Shown: positions 8,420 through 17,339 of the stretch, one piece after another | Layout of the letters: every line of letters begins with the position of its first letter | How positions within the stretch are numbered: the stretch's first letter is position 1 | Assembly: GCA_006969625.1 (NCBI GenBank) | Contig: CP030885.1 | Coordinates: 682,001-746,000 of the forward strand | DNA: 64,000 nucleotides | Origin: Rhodospirillaceae bacterium | GTDB lineage: Bacteria > Pseudomonadota > Alphaproteobacteria > Kiloniellales > DSM-21159 | Direction: 5' to 3' | Notes under the pieces: generated by a model | What the model was told of the DNA's origin: nothing | Database searches by the model: none | What the model saw: only the letters and a program-made list of their open reading frames with translations | Translations under genes and position numbers: made by a program

Positions 8420-9157
8420 ATGAGCGAGGCGATCGGCCTCACCATCCAAAGGCTGTTGCGGAAGATTCGGTTTCTGGGCGCGGTCGAGGACTCGTTCGGC
8501 CAGGCGCTCTCGGCCCTGTGTACCGATCGCGCACATTTCGCGCGCGGTGATCTGGTGATTGCCCGGGGCGAGCCGTACCGGCGCATCTACCTGATCGAGC
8601 AGGGTTGGGCCTTGCGTTACAAGCTGCTCGGCTCCGGCGGCCGGCAGATCACCAACTACGCCATTGCCAGCGACTTCCTGTGCTTCAATGCCGCGCTGTT
8701 CCGTCACGCCGACCACTTTGTGATGGCCAGGACCGAACTGGTCGCCTTCACCCTGCCGATACGGCCGTTTCTACAGATCCTTAACGACAAGCCGGAGATC
8801 GCCCTGGCGCTGGCCTGGGCCAATGCCCAGGAGGAAGCGGTGCTGGCCGAGCGGTTGGCCTCGCTCGGCCGGCGCAATGCCAAGCAGAGGCTCTCCCACC
8901 TGTTCTGCGAGCTCTGGCAACGCCTCGACCGGCTGGGCCTGGCCGACTCCGAAGGCTTCGAGCTGCCGTTGAGCCAGGACGAGCTTGCCGACACTCTCGG
9001 TCTCAGCCTGGTTCACGTCAACCGCACGCTGGGGGAGCTGTCCCGCCAGGGCCTGCTGTCGTTTCGGCATCAGCGCGTGACGCTGCACGACGTCGCCGGG
9101 CTCGAGCGCCTCGCCGGGTTCGACGCCGGCTACCTCCGCGATCAGCCGGGCGGCTGA
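8420..9157 (+). CDS. Crp/Fnr family transcriptional regulator
   Basis: 245 residues from ATG 8420, chosen because GAAGGAGAAGGAT lies just upstream; a GTG at 8402 is also in frame. The cyclic-nucleotide-type beta barrel covers about residues 25-130 (RGDLVIARGEPYRRIYLIEQGWALRY). A dimer helix follows, and a Crp-type helix-turn-helix sits near the end (LSQDELADTLGLSLVHVNRTLGELSRQGLL). The N-terminal cysteine cluster that binds the Fnr iron-sulphur centre is absent, so it is probably not a classical oxygen sensor. The effector is unknown. The gene is monocistronic and convergent with the PAS-domain gene. Confidence 0.88.
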   Translation: MSEAIGLTIQRLLRKIRFLGAVEDSFGQALSALCTDRAHFARGDLVIARGEPYRRIYLIEQGWALRYKLLGSGGRQITNYAIASDFLCFNAALFRHADHFVMARTELVAFTLPIRPFLQILNDKPEIALALAWANAQEEAVLAERLASLGRRNAKQRLSHLFCELWQRLDRLGLADSEGFELPLSQDELADTLGLSLVHVNRTLGELSRQGLLSFRHQRVTLHDVAGLERLAGFDAGYLRDQPGG

Positions 9158-9166
9158 GCCGGCCGG

Positions 9167-9832
9167 TCACGCGATGGCCGGTGCCCCTTGGCAGGCAAGC
9201 GACAGCCAGATCATCGGGGTCTCGTCGCTGGCCACCTGCTGCGAATAGGGGCTCACCCCGCCGGCGCGGTAGACGACCAGGACCATCAGGTCGGCCGGCG
9301 TGCGTCCGTCCTCGGCGAAGGGCACCACCAGGCGCTCGACCGGAACGCGGCCGCCGCCCACGGTAGTGACCTCGCCGATGTTGTGGAGGATAGCCGGCTC
9401 GCGGACGACACGGCGGAAGGCCGCCGAGACGCGCGGCAGCAGACTGGCGGGAACGACCCGCTCGAGCGGCAGACCGCGGGGCGCCGCGCCGCGGACCTGG
9501 CGGTCGTTCATGTGGCCGAGCACCCGCTCGCCGGCCAGACGCAGCCAGAAGCGATCTTCCACCGGCTCGTAGGCCCACAGCGCGAGGTGTGGCAGCAGCC
9601 GGCCGTGCGCGTCCGGCCTGAAGGCGCTGCGCGCGGGCAGCGCGCCGCGCGTCTTGCAGGCATCGAACCAGAAGCCGGCGAACTCCCGGACAAAAGGATG
9701 AGATAGGCCGTCGAGCGTCACCGTGTCGTGGTCCCTCGCTTGGCGCAGCGGCCGCTGCGCGACGCTTCCCGGGACGGCAGCTTGGCACAGGGCCGCTAGG
9801 AATTGGTTAAACGGCGATCTGCTCGGAAACAT
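9167..9832 (-). CDS. PAS_5-type PAS domain protein
   Basis: 221 residues. Residues about 50-190 match the PAS_5 layout: FAGFWFDACKTRGALPARSAFRPD, LLPHLALWAYEPVEDRFWLRLAGERV, and a closing block ending DLMVLVVYRAGGV. The family is common in Rhodospirillales and related alphaproteobacteria. Most members lack an output domain, and the ligand is unknown. Two cysteines (C16 and C59) are present but no haem or flavin motif is recognisable. It lies 9 bp from the convergent Crp/Fnr gene and is divergent from the oligopeptidase gene 52 bp away. Confidence 0.75.
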   Translation of the reverse strand: MFPSRSPFNQFLAALCQAAVPGSVAQRPLRQARDHDTVTLDGLSHPFVREFAGFWFDACKTRGALPARSAFRPDAHGRLLPHLALWAYEPVEDRFWLRLAGERVLGHMNDRQVRGAAPRGLPLERVVPASLLPRVSAAFRRVVREPAILHNIGEVTTVGGGRVPVERLVVPFAEDGRTPADLMVLVVYRAGGVSPYSQQVASDETPMIWLSLACQGAPAIA

Positions 9833-9884
9833 CGCCGCGGGGCTGGCAGCGGCCGGACACAGCGCTTAGCTTGCTGCGCCGACC

Positions 9885-12041
9885 ATGTCATCCGTTCCCA
9901 AGCGTCGAAAAGGGATGTCGCTGCCCGTGTCCTCCTCCGCTTCCCCGGTCGCCCGCCGTCCGCAACCGCCGCTGGCGGCCGTCGAGACCGTCACCCACGA
10001 CCTGCATGGTACCCGCTGGTCCGACGACTACGCCTGGATGCGCGATCCCGAGTGGCAGCGGGTGATGCGCGAGCCGGAGCGCCTGACGCCGCGCATCCGC
10101 GCCCACCTGGAGGCCGAAAACACCTACACGCGCACGGTCCTGGCGCCGACCGAGGGGCTGCAGGAGACGCTGTTCGCCGAGATGAAGGGGCGCATCAAGG
10201 AGGTCGATTCCAGCGTGCCGATGCCACACGGCGCCTTTGCCTACTACCGTCGCTTTCGCGCGGGCGGGCAGCACCCGATCCTCTGCCGCAGCCCGCGCGA
10301 CGGCGGCAGCGAAACCGTGCTGCTCGACGGCGATGCCGCCAGCGAGGGCTTCGGCTTCTTCGCCATCCGCGGCGCCGAGCACGCACCCGACCACCAGCAC
10401 TTCGCCTGGGCCACCGACACCACCGGCTCGGAGGTCTGCGAGATCCGCATCCGCAACCTGGAGGACGGGCGCGACCTGCCCGAGGTGCTGACGGGCGGCA
10501 ACGGCAGCTTCGTCTGGTCGGGCGACGGCCGGCACCTCTTCTACGTGGTGCTCGACGACAACCACCGGCCCTACCGGGTGTACCGTCACCGGCTCGGCAC
10601 CGAGCCGAGCGAGGACGCGCTGGTCTACGAAGAGTCGGACCCCGGTTTCTTCGTCGGCCTCGGCGAGACCGAGAGCGGGCGCTTCACGCTGATCGCGACG
10701 CACGACCACACCACCAGCGAGGTCTACCTGATCGACGCCCACGCGCCCGAGAGCGCGCCCCGCCTGGTCGCTCCGCGCCTGCGCGACCAGGAGTACCACG
10801 TCCACCACGACGCGGCGCGCGAGCGCCTGCTGATCCTGACCAACGCCGAGGGCGCCGAGGATTTCAAGGTGGCGGCGGCGCCGCTGTCGTCGCCGGGGCG
10901 CGAGTCCTGGACGGACGTGCTGACGCATGCGCCGGGCGTCCTGCGCCTCGACCTGCTGCTGCTGGCCGACTGGATGGTGCGCCTGGAGCGCACCGAGGGC
11001 CTGCCGCGCATCGTCGCCACCCACCTGACGGATGGGCGCGAGCACACCCTGGCCTTCGAGGAGGCGGCCTATTCGCTCGGACTGCTGCCCGGCTACGAGT
11101 ACGAAATCGAAGAGTTGCGCTTCGTCTACGCCTCGCCGAGCACGCCGCCGGTGACCTATGCGCAGGACCTGGCCACCGACGCCCGGACGGTGCTCAAGCG
11201 CGAGGAGGTGCCGAGCGGCCACGCGCCGGCGGACTACGTCGTCGAGCGCCTGATGGCGCCGGCCGCCGACGGCGAGACGGTGCCGGTGACGGTGCTGCGC
11301 CACAAGGACACGCCGCTCGACGGCAGTGCGCCCTGCCTGCTCTACGGCTACGGCTCTTACGGCATGACCATTCCTGCCGGCTGGTCGCCCAACCGCCTGA
11401 GCCTGGTCGACCGCGGCTTCGTCTTCGCCCTGGCGCATATCCGCGGCGGCAAGGACAAGGGCTACCGCTGGTACCGCGACGGCAAGCTGCTGCGGAAGAA
11501 GAACACCTTCACCGACTTCGTCGCCGCGGCCGAGCACCTGATCGCCACCGACCACACCTACCCGGGCGGCATCGTCATCCACGGCGGCAGCGCCGGCGGC
11601 ATGCTGGTCGGCGCCACGGTCAATCTGCGGCCGGAGCTCTTCAAGGCGGTGCTGGCCGAGGTGCCCTTCGTCGACGTGCTCAACACAATGGTCGACGACA
11701 CCCTGCCGCTGACGCCGCCCGAATGGCCCGAGTGGGGCGACCCGATCCGCTCCCAGGAAGCCTTCGACTACATTCGCAGCTACAGCCCGCTGGACAATAT
11801 CGAGGCCAAGGCCTACCCGCACATCTTCGCCACCGCCGGCATCAGCGACCCGCGCGTGACCTACTGGGAGCCGGCGAAGTGGGTGGCCAAGCTGCGCGCG
11901 ACCAAGACCGACGACAACCTGCTGCTGCTGCACACCTACATGGAGGCCGGGCACGGCGGTTCCGCCGGCCGCTTCGACAAGCTGAAGGAGGTGGCGATGC
12001 TCTACGCCTTCGTCCTGCTGGTCTTCGGAATGGCGGGCTAG
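9885..12041 (+). CDS. ptrB: Oligopeptidase B (S9A family serine peptidase)
   Basis: 718 residues, typical for PtrB. The N-terminal region carries YAWMRDPEWQRVM and a seven-bladed propeller (about residues 90-430). The C-terminal alpha/beta hydrolase has the nucleophile motif GGSAGG with Ser569, Asp655 in AGISDPRV and His690 in EAGHGGSAGRF. These enzymes cleave short peptides after basic residues in the cytoplasm. ATG 9885 or the in-frame ATG at 9915 could be used; the extra residues are not conserved-looking. A HAD hydrolase follows 65 bp downstream. Confidence 0.93.
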   Translation: MSSVPKRRKGMSLPVSSSASPVARRPQPPLAAVETVTHDLHGTRWSDDYAWMRDPEWQRVMREPERLTPRIRAHLEAENTYTRTVLAPTEGLQETLFAEMKGRIKEVDSSVPMPHGAFAYYRRFRAGGQHPILCRSPRDGGSETVLLDGDAASEGFGFFAIRGAEHAPDHQHFAWATDTTGSEVCEIRIRNLEDGRDLPEVLTGGNGSFVWSGDGRHLFYVVLDDNHRPYRVYRHRLGTEPSEDALVYEESDPGFFVGLGETESGRFTLIATHDHTTSEVYLIDAHAPESAPRLVAPRLRDQEYHVHHDAARERLLILTNAEGAEDFKVAAAPLSSPGRESWTDVLTHAPGVLRLDLLLLADWMVRLERTEGLPRIVATHLTDGREHTLAFEEAAYSLGLLPGYEYEIEELRFVYASPSTPPVTYAQDLATDARTVLKREEVPSGHAPADYVVERLMAPAADGETVPVTVLRHKDTPLDGSAPCLLYGYGSYGMTIPAGWSPNRLSLVDRGFVFALAHIRGGKDKGYRWYRDGKLLRKKNTFTDFVAAAEHLIATDHTYPGGIVIHGGSAGGMLVGATVNLRPELFKAVLAEVPFVDVLNTMVDDTLPLTPPEWPEWGDPIRSQEAFDYIRSYSPLDNIEAKAYPHIFATAGISDPRVTYWEPAKWVAKLRATKTDDNLLLLHTYMEAGHGGSAGRFDKLKEVAMLYAFVLLVFGMAG

Positions 12042-12106
12042 GCCGCGGGGACTTGCCGCCGGGCCCGTCGGACGGCACTTATCTCGCCGACCCTGAGGAG
12101 ATCCGC

Positions 12107-12796
12107 ATGCCCGAGACCCGCCCGCTCGACCCGGACGCCATCGAGGTCTGGCTGTTCGACCTGGACAACACGCTCTATCCCGCCTCCTGCCGCCTGTTCG
12201 ACCAGGTGGACGTCGCCATGGGCCGCTACGTCGCCGACATGCTGAGCCTGGAGCCGGCCGAGGCGCGGGCGCTGCAGAAGCAGTACTACCGCGAGCACGG
12301 CACGACTCTGCGCGGCCTGATGGACAACCACGACATCGACCCGCACGACTACCTGCGCGCCGTGCACGACATCGACCTCTCGCCGGTGCAGCCCAACCCG
12401 CGCCTGGACGCGGCGCTCGCCCGCCTGCCGGGGCGCAAGCTGATCTTCACCAACGGCTCGGTGCCGCACGCCGAGGGCGTGCTCGGGCGGCTCGGCGTCG
12501 GCCATCATTTCGAGGCCATCTTCGACATCGTCGCCTCCGACTTCGTGCCCAAGCCCGAGCCGGCCCCCTACCACAAGCTGCTGGCCGAGCACGGGATCGC
12601 GCCGACGCGCGCCTTCTTCGCCGAGGACTCGGCCCGTAACCTGGTGCCGGCGCACGAACTCGGCATGACCACGCTCTACGTGCAGCACCAGGCGGAGTGG
12701 AACGTCGACGCGCACGCGGACGCCGACTACATCCACCACCGCTGCGAAGACCTGACCGACTGGCTGGAGTCCATGCTGGAGTCGGCGGCCGCCTGA
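12107..12796 (+). CDS. HAD-superfamily pyrimidine 5'-nucleotidase-like hydrolase
   Basis: 229 residues. Motif I is [11 protein letters not shown] (nucleophile Asp18 and Asp20), motif II is LIFTNGS, motif III lies in VPKPEPAPY and motif IV is [10 protein letters not shown]. The arrangement fits the SDT1/pyrimidine 5'-nucleotidase group, which dephosphorylates nucleotides or related phosphates. The start ATG 12107 follows CTGAGGAGATCCGC, a good ribosome site. It is downstream of ptrB and upstream of dapD; HAD proteins of this type sit beside dapD in several alphaproteobacteria. Confidence 0.85.
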   Translation: MPETRPLDPDAIEVWLFDLDNTLYPASCRLFDQVDVAMGRYVADMLSLEPAEARALQKQYYREHGTTLRGLMDNHDIDPHDYLRAVHDIDLSPVQPNPRLDAALARLPGRKLIFTNGSVPHAEGVLGRLGVGHHFEAIFDIVASDFVPKPEPAPYHKLLAEHGIAPTRAFFAEDSARNLVPAHELGMTTLYVQHQAEWNVDAHADADYIHHRCEDLTDWLESMLESAAA

Positions 12797-12881
12797 CGGG
12801 CCGTCGTCTGCCCACTTGACCCCCGCGGTCCCTGCCGACATCTTCGCGCGCGTTTTGACCGGCGGCAGGGAGAGGGGCGCG

Positions 12882-13745
12882 ATGGAAACGGCGGATCTGC
12901 AGGCGGCGATCGAGGCGGCCTGGGAGCAGCGGGCGGAGATCGGGCCCGACACCAAGGGGCTGGTGCGCGACGCCGTCGAGTTGGCGCTCGCCGGGCTCGA
13001 CGAGGGGCGCTACCGAGTGGCCGAGCGCAGCGGCGCCGACGGCGACTGGCACGTCAACCAGTGGCTCAAGAAGGCCGTCCTGCTGTCCTTCCGCCTGTCG
13101 GACATGACGGTGATGACCGGCGGCCCCTGGGACCCGGAGCACGGCCAGGCCGCCTGGTTCGACAAGGTGCCCTCCAAGTTCGCCGACTGGAACGAGGAGC
13201 GCTTCCGCAAGGCCGGCTTTCGCGCCGTGCCGAACTGCACCGTGCGGCGCAGCGCCTATATCGCGCCGGACGTCGTGCTGATGCCGTGCTTCGTCAACCT
13301 GGGCGCCTACGTCGACGCGGGCACCATGGTCGACACTTGGGCGACCGTCGGCTCCTGCGCGCAGATCGGCAAGAACGTCCACCTCTCGGGCGGCGCCGGC
13401 ATCGGCGGCGTGCTGGAGCCGCTGCAGGCCAACCCGGTCATCGTCGAGGACAACTGCTTCATCGGCGCGCGTTCGGAAGTGGTCGAGGGCGTTATCGTGC
13501 GCGAAGGCTCGGTGCTCTCCATGGGCGTCTTCATCGGCCAGTCGACCAAGATCGTCGACCGCGAGACCGGGGAGGTCTTCCGCGGCGAGGTGCCGGCCTA
13601 TTCGGTGGTGGTGCCCGGCAGCTTGCCCGGCAAGCCGCTGCCCGACGGCTCGCCTGGCCCCAGCCTCTACTGCGCCGTCATTATCAAGCGCGTCGACGAG
13701 CAGACCCGCGCCAAGGTCTCGATCAACGAGCTGCTGCGCACTTAG
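12882..13745 (+). CDS. dapD: 2,3,4,5-Tetrahydropyridine-2,6-dicarboxylate N-succinyltransferase
   Basis: 287 residues. The enzyme succinylates tetrahydrodipicolinate in the DAP/lysine pathway. The N-terminal helical domain includes [20 protein letters not shown]. The left-handed beta-helix shows hexapeptide repeats ([52 protein letters not shown]) and the C-terminal strand carries [13 protein letters not shown] 12882 has AGGGAGAGGGGCGCG upstream, better than an upstream in-frame start at 12816. The partner dapE is not adjacent. Confidence 0.96.
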   Translation: METADLQAAIEAAWEQRAEIGPDTKGLVRDAVELALAGLDEGRYRVAERSGADGDWHVNQWLKKAVLLSFRLSDMTVMTGGPWDPEHGQAAWFDKVPSKFADWNEERFRKAGFRAVPNCTVRRSAYIAPDVVLMPCFVNLGAYVDAGTMVDTWATVGSCAQIGKNVHLSGGAGIGGVLEPLQANPVIVEDNCFIGARSEVVEGVIVREGSVLSMGVFIGQSTKIVDRETGEVFRGEVPAYSVVVPGSLPGKPLPDGSPGPSLYCAVIIKRVDEQTRAKVSINELLRT

Positions 13746-13835
13746 CGCCGTCGCGCCGGCCGCCGCAACGTCCTTTTCGCGCGCGCTGCAGTCCTCGAGC
13801 GTTGCGGCTTGCGAAGCTGTCGTCCCATCCTTTCT

Positions 13836-14387
13836 ATGGGAGGTATGGACCGGCGCCTCCTTCTCGAGATCCTGCCCGGCATCGCGTTCTTGCTCGGCAA
13901 CGCCGCAGGCGGCCTGCTGTGGGCGGCCGGGGCGGCGGTTGTGGCGACCGCGCTGGCCGTCGCGATCCGCTGGCGTTGGGACGGCCGCTTGCCGTGGCTG
14001 GCGGTTGCGACCCTCGTCCTCGCCCTGATCCTGACGGCATTCGGTATCGCTCTGAACGACGAGACTTTCGTGCTCGTCCGTCCGACGGTCGGCGCGCTCG
14101 CCTTCGCGGCCATCCTCGCGGTCGGCGCACTCGCGCGGCCAAGCCTTCTGCGACGCACGCTCGACTACCGCTTGCGCATCGAGGAACCGGGCTGGCGCGT
14201 GCTGCACCTCGTATGGATCTCCCTCGCCCTCCTGTCGGCCGGGGCGAACGAGGTCGCCTGGCGGGTTCTGACGACAGATCAATGGGCTCTCTACAACGTC
14301 CTGTCGGACCCCGTGCTGATCGGGCTCATCTACCTCGGCACGCGATTGGTGGCGGAGCGCTACTGGATTATCGAGAAGGATGCGTGA
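13836..14387 (+). CDS. YciB/IspZ-like inner membrane protein
   Basis: 183 residues with about five membrane helices. LLEILPGIAFLLGNAAGGLLWAAG at the start, LNDETFVLVRPTVGALAFAA in the middle and EEPGWRVLHLVWISLALLSAGANEVAW later match the septation-protein A (YciB) layout, in which a D-x-T-F-x-x-x-x-P-T segment is conserved. YciB affects cell-envelope synthesis and septation in enterobacteria. Two starts (13836 and 13845) are 9 nt apart; a GGGAGG sequence is very close to the second. Sequence match is moderate, and a paralogue rather than the canonical yciB is possible. Confidence 0.65.
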   Translation: MGGMDRRLLLEILPGIAFLLGNAAGGLLWAAGAAVVATALAVAIRWRWDGRLPWLAVATLVLALILTAFGIALNDETFVLVRPTVGALAFAAILAVGALARPSLLRRTLDYRLRIEEPGWRVLHLVWISLALLSAGANEVAWRVLTTDQWALYNVLSDPVLIGLIYLGTRLVAERYWIIEKDA

Positions 14388-14493
14388 GCCCCGGTTGCGC
14401 GACGGTCGGATCGAAAGCGGTGCGGACGGGACCCTAGCTGCCCCATCTCTACCTGCCCCATCTTGTGAGCGCAGCGGCGCTCGACCGGCTGTT

Positions 14494-15360
14494 CTAAACC
14501 GCCGCCACGACGAACCGTGCGGCGGGCGCGACCCAGCGGTCCTGCGCCTCGACCAGCGCGAGCTCGCGGCCGGGCTTGGCGGCGGTGGCGGCGACCAGCG
14601 CATGCACCGCGGCGGCGATGCGCGCGAGCGCGTCCGGCGGCCCCAAGCCGTCCAGCAGCGCAGCCAGGAACAGTGCGGCCGTTGCGTCGCCCAGCCCGCC
14701 GCGCGGCGGCTCCAGCGCGACCCCCGGCGTGGCCACGGCCCAGGCGGCCTCGGCCGTCACCGCCAGCATTTCGATGGTGCCGTCCGGCGTCTCCGGCAGC
14801 AGCACCGAGGTGACGAGCACCAGTCGGGGGCCGCGCGCTAGCAGAGCGCGGGCGGCCGCGACCGCCTCGGTGCGCGTGGCGATCTCCCGCTGCGCCAGCA
14901 GGCCCAGCTCGAAGAGGTTGGGGGTCAGGATGTCGGCCGCCGGCACGCAGCGCTCCGCGAAGAAGGCCGGAATGTCCGGCGCGACGAACAGGCCGCGGCC
15001 GAGGTCGCCCATCACCGGGTCGCAGCACCAGAGCGCCTCGGGTGCGGCTGCGCGCACCTTTGCGACGGCGCCCAGCACCACCTCGCCCAGCGCCGCCGAG
15101 CCCAGGTAGCCGCTGAGCACGGCCCGGCAGGCGGCGAGCTTGCCGGTCTCCTGCGCGCGCGCCAGCACGCCGTCGACCAGCGCGCCGACCGCCGCCGGCG
15201 CCACCACCTCGCCGGTCCAGGCGCCGTAGCCCGTGTGGTTGGAGAAGTGCACCGTGTCGACCGCCCAGACCGGGTGTCCCAGGCGCTCCAGCACGAAGCC
15301 GGCGGCGCGGTTGCCGACCTGGCCGAAACTGACGTGCGACTGGATGGAAAGGACGGGCAT
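14494..15360 (-). CDS. pdxY: Pyridoxal kinase
   Basis: 288 residues of the PdxK/PdxY ribokinase-like family. It phosphorylates pyridoxal for the vitamin B6 salvage route. Visible motifs are SIQSHVSFGQVGNRAAGFVLE at the N-terminus, VDTVHFSNHTGYGAWTG, CDPVMGD in the middle (metal and phosphate contacts), ILTPNLFEL, and GGLGDATAALFLA near residue 225, the anion-hole and catalytic Asp region. The Thr/Ser usually found after that Asp is Ala in GDAT, which is tolerated in related sequences. It is divergent from the CoA-ester lyase gene. Confidence 0.93.
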   Translation of the reverse strand: MPVLSIQSHVSFGQVGNRAAGFVLERLGHPVWAVDTVHFSNHTGYGAWTGEVVAPAAVGALVDGVLARAQETGKLAACRAVLSGYLGSAALGEVVLGAVAKVRAAAPEALWCCDPVMGDLGRGLFVAPDIPAFFAERCVPAADILTPNLFELGLLAQREIATRTEAVAAARALLARGPRLVLVTSVLLPETPDGTIEMLAVTAEAAWAVATPGVALEPPRGGLGDATAALFLAALLDGLGPPDALARIAAAVHALVAATAAKPGRELALVEAQDRWVAPAARFVVAAV

Positions 15361-15467
15361 GCGGCTCGCATCGGGCGGGATTGCCGCAGCTTGCCACAGG
15401 GGGCGCGGCCGTTATAGTCCGCCGCCAAACGCGCCATTGGCCAAACAGATCTCGGGGAGAAAGCTCG

Positions 15468-16355
15468 ATGTCGCAAGCCACCGCGCGGCCGCGCCGCAGT
15501 GTGCTTTACATGCCTGGGTCGAACACGCGCGCGCTGGAGAAAGGGCGCGGCATCCCGGCCGACGCGCTGATCCTCGACCTGGAGGATGCGGTGGCTCCCG
15601 ATGCAAAGGCGGAGGCGCGCGGCAACGTGCAGGCGGCCGTCGCGCAGGGCGGCTACGGCAAGCGTGAGATCGTCGTGCGGGTCAACGGCCTGGACACGCC
15701 CTGGGGCGCCGACGACATCGCCGCGCTGGGCGGCTCGGCGGCCGACGCCATCCTGATCCCCAAGGTCGAGAGCGCCAAGATGGTGCAGGAGGTCGAGCGC
15801 CTGATGGTCAAGGCCGGGGCGCGCGCCGAGATGGGCCTCATGTGCATGATGGAGACGCCGCTCGGCATCCTGCGCGCCGAGGAGATCGCCGGCGCCAGCC
15901 CGCGCCTGACCTGCCTGGTGATGGGCACCAGCGACCTGGTCAAGGATCTCAACGCCAAGCACACGCCCGACCGCCTGCCGGTGCTGACCGCGCTCGGCCT
16001 CTGCGTGCTGGCGGCACGCGCCCACGGCAAGGCGATCGTCGACGGCGTCCACCTGGACCTCAGCGACGAGGCGGGCTTCAAGGCCCATTGCCGCCAGGGC
16101 CGCGCGCTGGGCATGGACGGCAAGACGCTGATCCACCCGAAGACCGTGGCCGCCGCCAACGACGCCTTCGCGCCCAGCGCGGCCGAGGTGGCGCAGGCCG
16201 AGCGCATCATCGCCGCCCACGCCGAAGCCACCGCCGAAGGCAAGGGCGTGGCCGTACTCGACGGCAAGCTGATCGAAAACCTGCACGTCGAGGACGCCAA
16301 GCGTACCGTGGCGCTGGCCGAGGCGATCGCCGCGCTGGAGGCCGAGGCGCCTTGA
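15468..16355 (+). CDS. HpcH/HpaI (CitE-like) CoA-ester lyase or malyl-CoA thioesterase
   Basis: 295 residues of the CitE-like TIM barrel family. It starts RRSVLYMPGSNTRALEK and includes ADALILDLEDAVAPDAK (metal-binding acid), IVVRVNGLDTPWGADD, LIPKVESA, MMETPLGIL and DGKTLIHPKTV. Homologues cleave malyl-CoA or beta-methylmalyl-CoA or hydrolyse (3S)-malyl-CoA (Mcl1, Mcl2) in the ethylmalonyl-CoA pathway. The shorter length favours the Mcl2/CitE-like type. A mesaconyl-CoA hydratase gene lies 4 kb downstream and supports this pathway. ATG 15468 follows GGGGAGAAAGCTCG. The stop overlaps oxyR (TTGA). Confidence 0.75.
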   Translation: MSQATARPRRSVLYMPGSNTRALEKGRGIPADALILDLEDAVAPDAKAEARGNVQAAVAQGGYGKREIVVRVNGLDTPWGADDIAALGGSAADAILIPKVESAKMVQEVERLMVKAGARAEMGLMCMMETPLGILRAEEIAGASPRLTCLVMGTSDLVKDLNAKHTPDRLPVLTALGLCVLAARAHGKAIVDGVHLDLSDEAGFKAHCRQGRALGMDGKTLIHPKTVAAANDAFAPSAAEVAQAERIIAAHAEATAEGKGVAVLDGKLIENLHVEDAKRTVALAEAIAALEAEAP

Positions 16356-17245
16356 ACCTGCGCGACCTCCGCTACCTTGTCGCGGTTGCCGAGCACGGGC
16401 ATTTCGGCCGCGCAGCGGAGGCGTGCCACGTCAGCCAGCCGACCCTTTCGGCGCAGCTCAAGAAGCTGGAGGCCTACCTCGGGGTGGCGCTGTTCGAGCG
16501 CACATCGAAGTCGGTGCGGCCGACGCCGGCGGGCGCGCGGCTGGTCGTGCGGGCGCGGCGGGTGCTGGAGGAAAGCGATCTGCTGCTGGCCGAAGCCAAG
16601 GGCATGGCGGCGCCGCTGACCGGACCGCTGGCGCTGGGCATCATCCCGACCCTGGCGCCCTACCTCCTGCCCTGGTTCGTGCCGGCGGCGGCTGCGTCGC
16701 ACCCGGCGCTGCAACTCGTGGTGCACGAGGATCTGACGGGGCCGCTGCTGGCGGCACTTCACGCTGGCCGGATCGATGCCGCGCTGGTCGCCCTGCCGGT
16801 CGACGAGCCGGATCTGGCCAGTTTCGCGCTGTTCGACGAACCCTTTCTGGTCGCCTGCCGTGCCGACGATCCGCTGGCGGCCGGCGGTCCGGTCGCGGCC
16901 GCACGCCTGACGCCCGAGCGCTTGCTTCTGCTCACCGAGGGGCATTGCCTGCGCGACCAGGCCCTCGCCGTCTGCCGCTTCGAGCGCGCGGGCGGCACCG
17001 CCGACTTCCGCGCCGCTTCGCTCGAGACCCTGCGCCAGCTCGTGGCGGCGGGGCACGGCTGCACCCTGCTGCCGGCCCTGGCCTGTCGCGCACCCGACCC
17101 GCGGCTGACGCTGCGGCCGCTCGACCCGCCGGCGAGCCGGCGCATTGGTCTGGTGTGGCGTCGCAGCTACCCGAGGGCCGGCGATCTGGAGATCCTGGGC
17201 GGAACGCTGCGCCGGGCGCTGCCGGACTCCGTGACCGCGATTTAG
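16352..17245 (+). CDS. oxyR: Hydrogen peroxide sensor OxyR (LysR family)
   Basis: 297 residues. An N-terminal LysR helix-turn-helix (FGRAAEACHVSQPTLSAQLKKLE) is followed by an effector domain. The segment GHCLRDQALAVC places cysteines at residues 199 and 208, the same positions and spacing as the redox pair of Escherichia coli OxyR, so peroxide sensing by disulphide formation is very likely. The start is TTG at 16352, overlapping the upstream lyase stop by 4 nt. It is followed by catalase on the same strand with a candidate OxyR site between them. Confidence 0.93.
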   Translation: MNLRDLRYLVAVAEHGHFGRAAEACHVSQPTLSAQLKKLEAYLGVALFERTSKSVRPTPAGARLVVRARRVLEESDLLLAEAKGMAAPLTGPLALGIIPTLAPYLLPWFVPAAAASHPALQLVVHEDLTGPLLAALHAGRIDAALVALPVDEPDLASFALFDEPFLVACRADDPLAAGGPVAAARLTPERLLLLTEGHCLRDQALAVCRFERAGGTADFRAASLETLRQLVAAGHGCTLLPALACRAPDPRLTLRPLDPPASRRIGLVWRRSYPRAGDLEILGGTLRRALPDSVTAI

Positions 17246-17253
17246 GCTTTGCC

Positions 17254-17278
17254 TATCGATCAGATACGAATAATCGAT
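17254..17278. promoter_or_regulatory. Candidate OxyR binding site upstream of catalase
   Basis: TATC and GATA (17254-17257 and 17263-17266) form an inverted repeat, and ATCGAT occurs twice (17255-17260 and 17273-17278), one and a half helical turns apart. This AT-rich patch in the 94-bp oxyR-katA gap resembles the spaced ATAG/CTAT elements of OxyR sites. Binding is inferred. Confidence 0.45.
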
Positions 17279-17339
17279 TTCAACTTCTGAGCCGGCGCGC
17301 GCATGCTTTCCTCGAACCCAACCCGAGGAGGCCCGAGAG

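Noticed and set aside
9888..11954. 688-codon minus-strand frame opposite ptrB
   Set aside because: The plus strand encodes a complete oligopeptidase with all catalytic residues; the minus frame has mirror-like composition and no motif.
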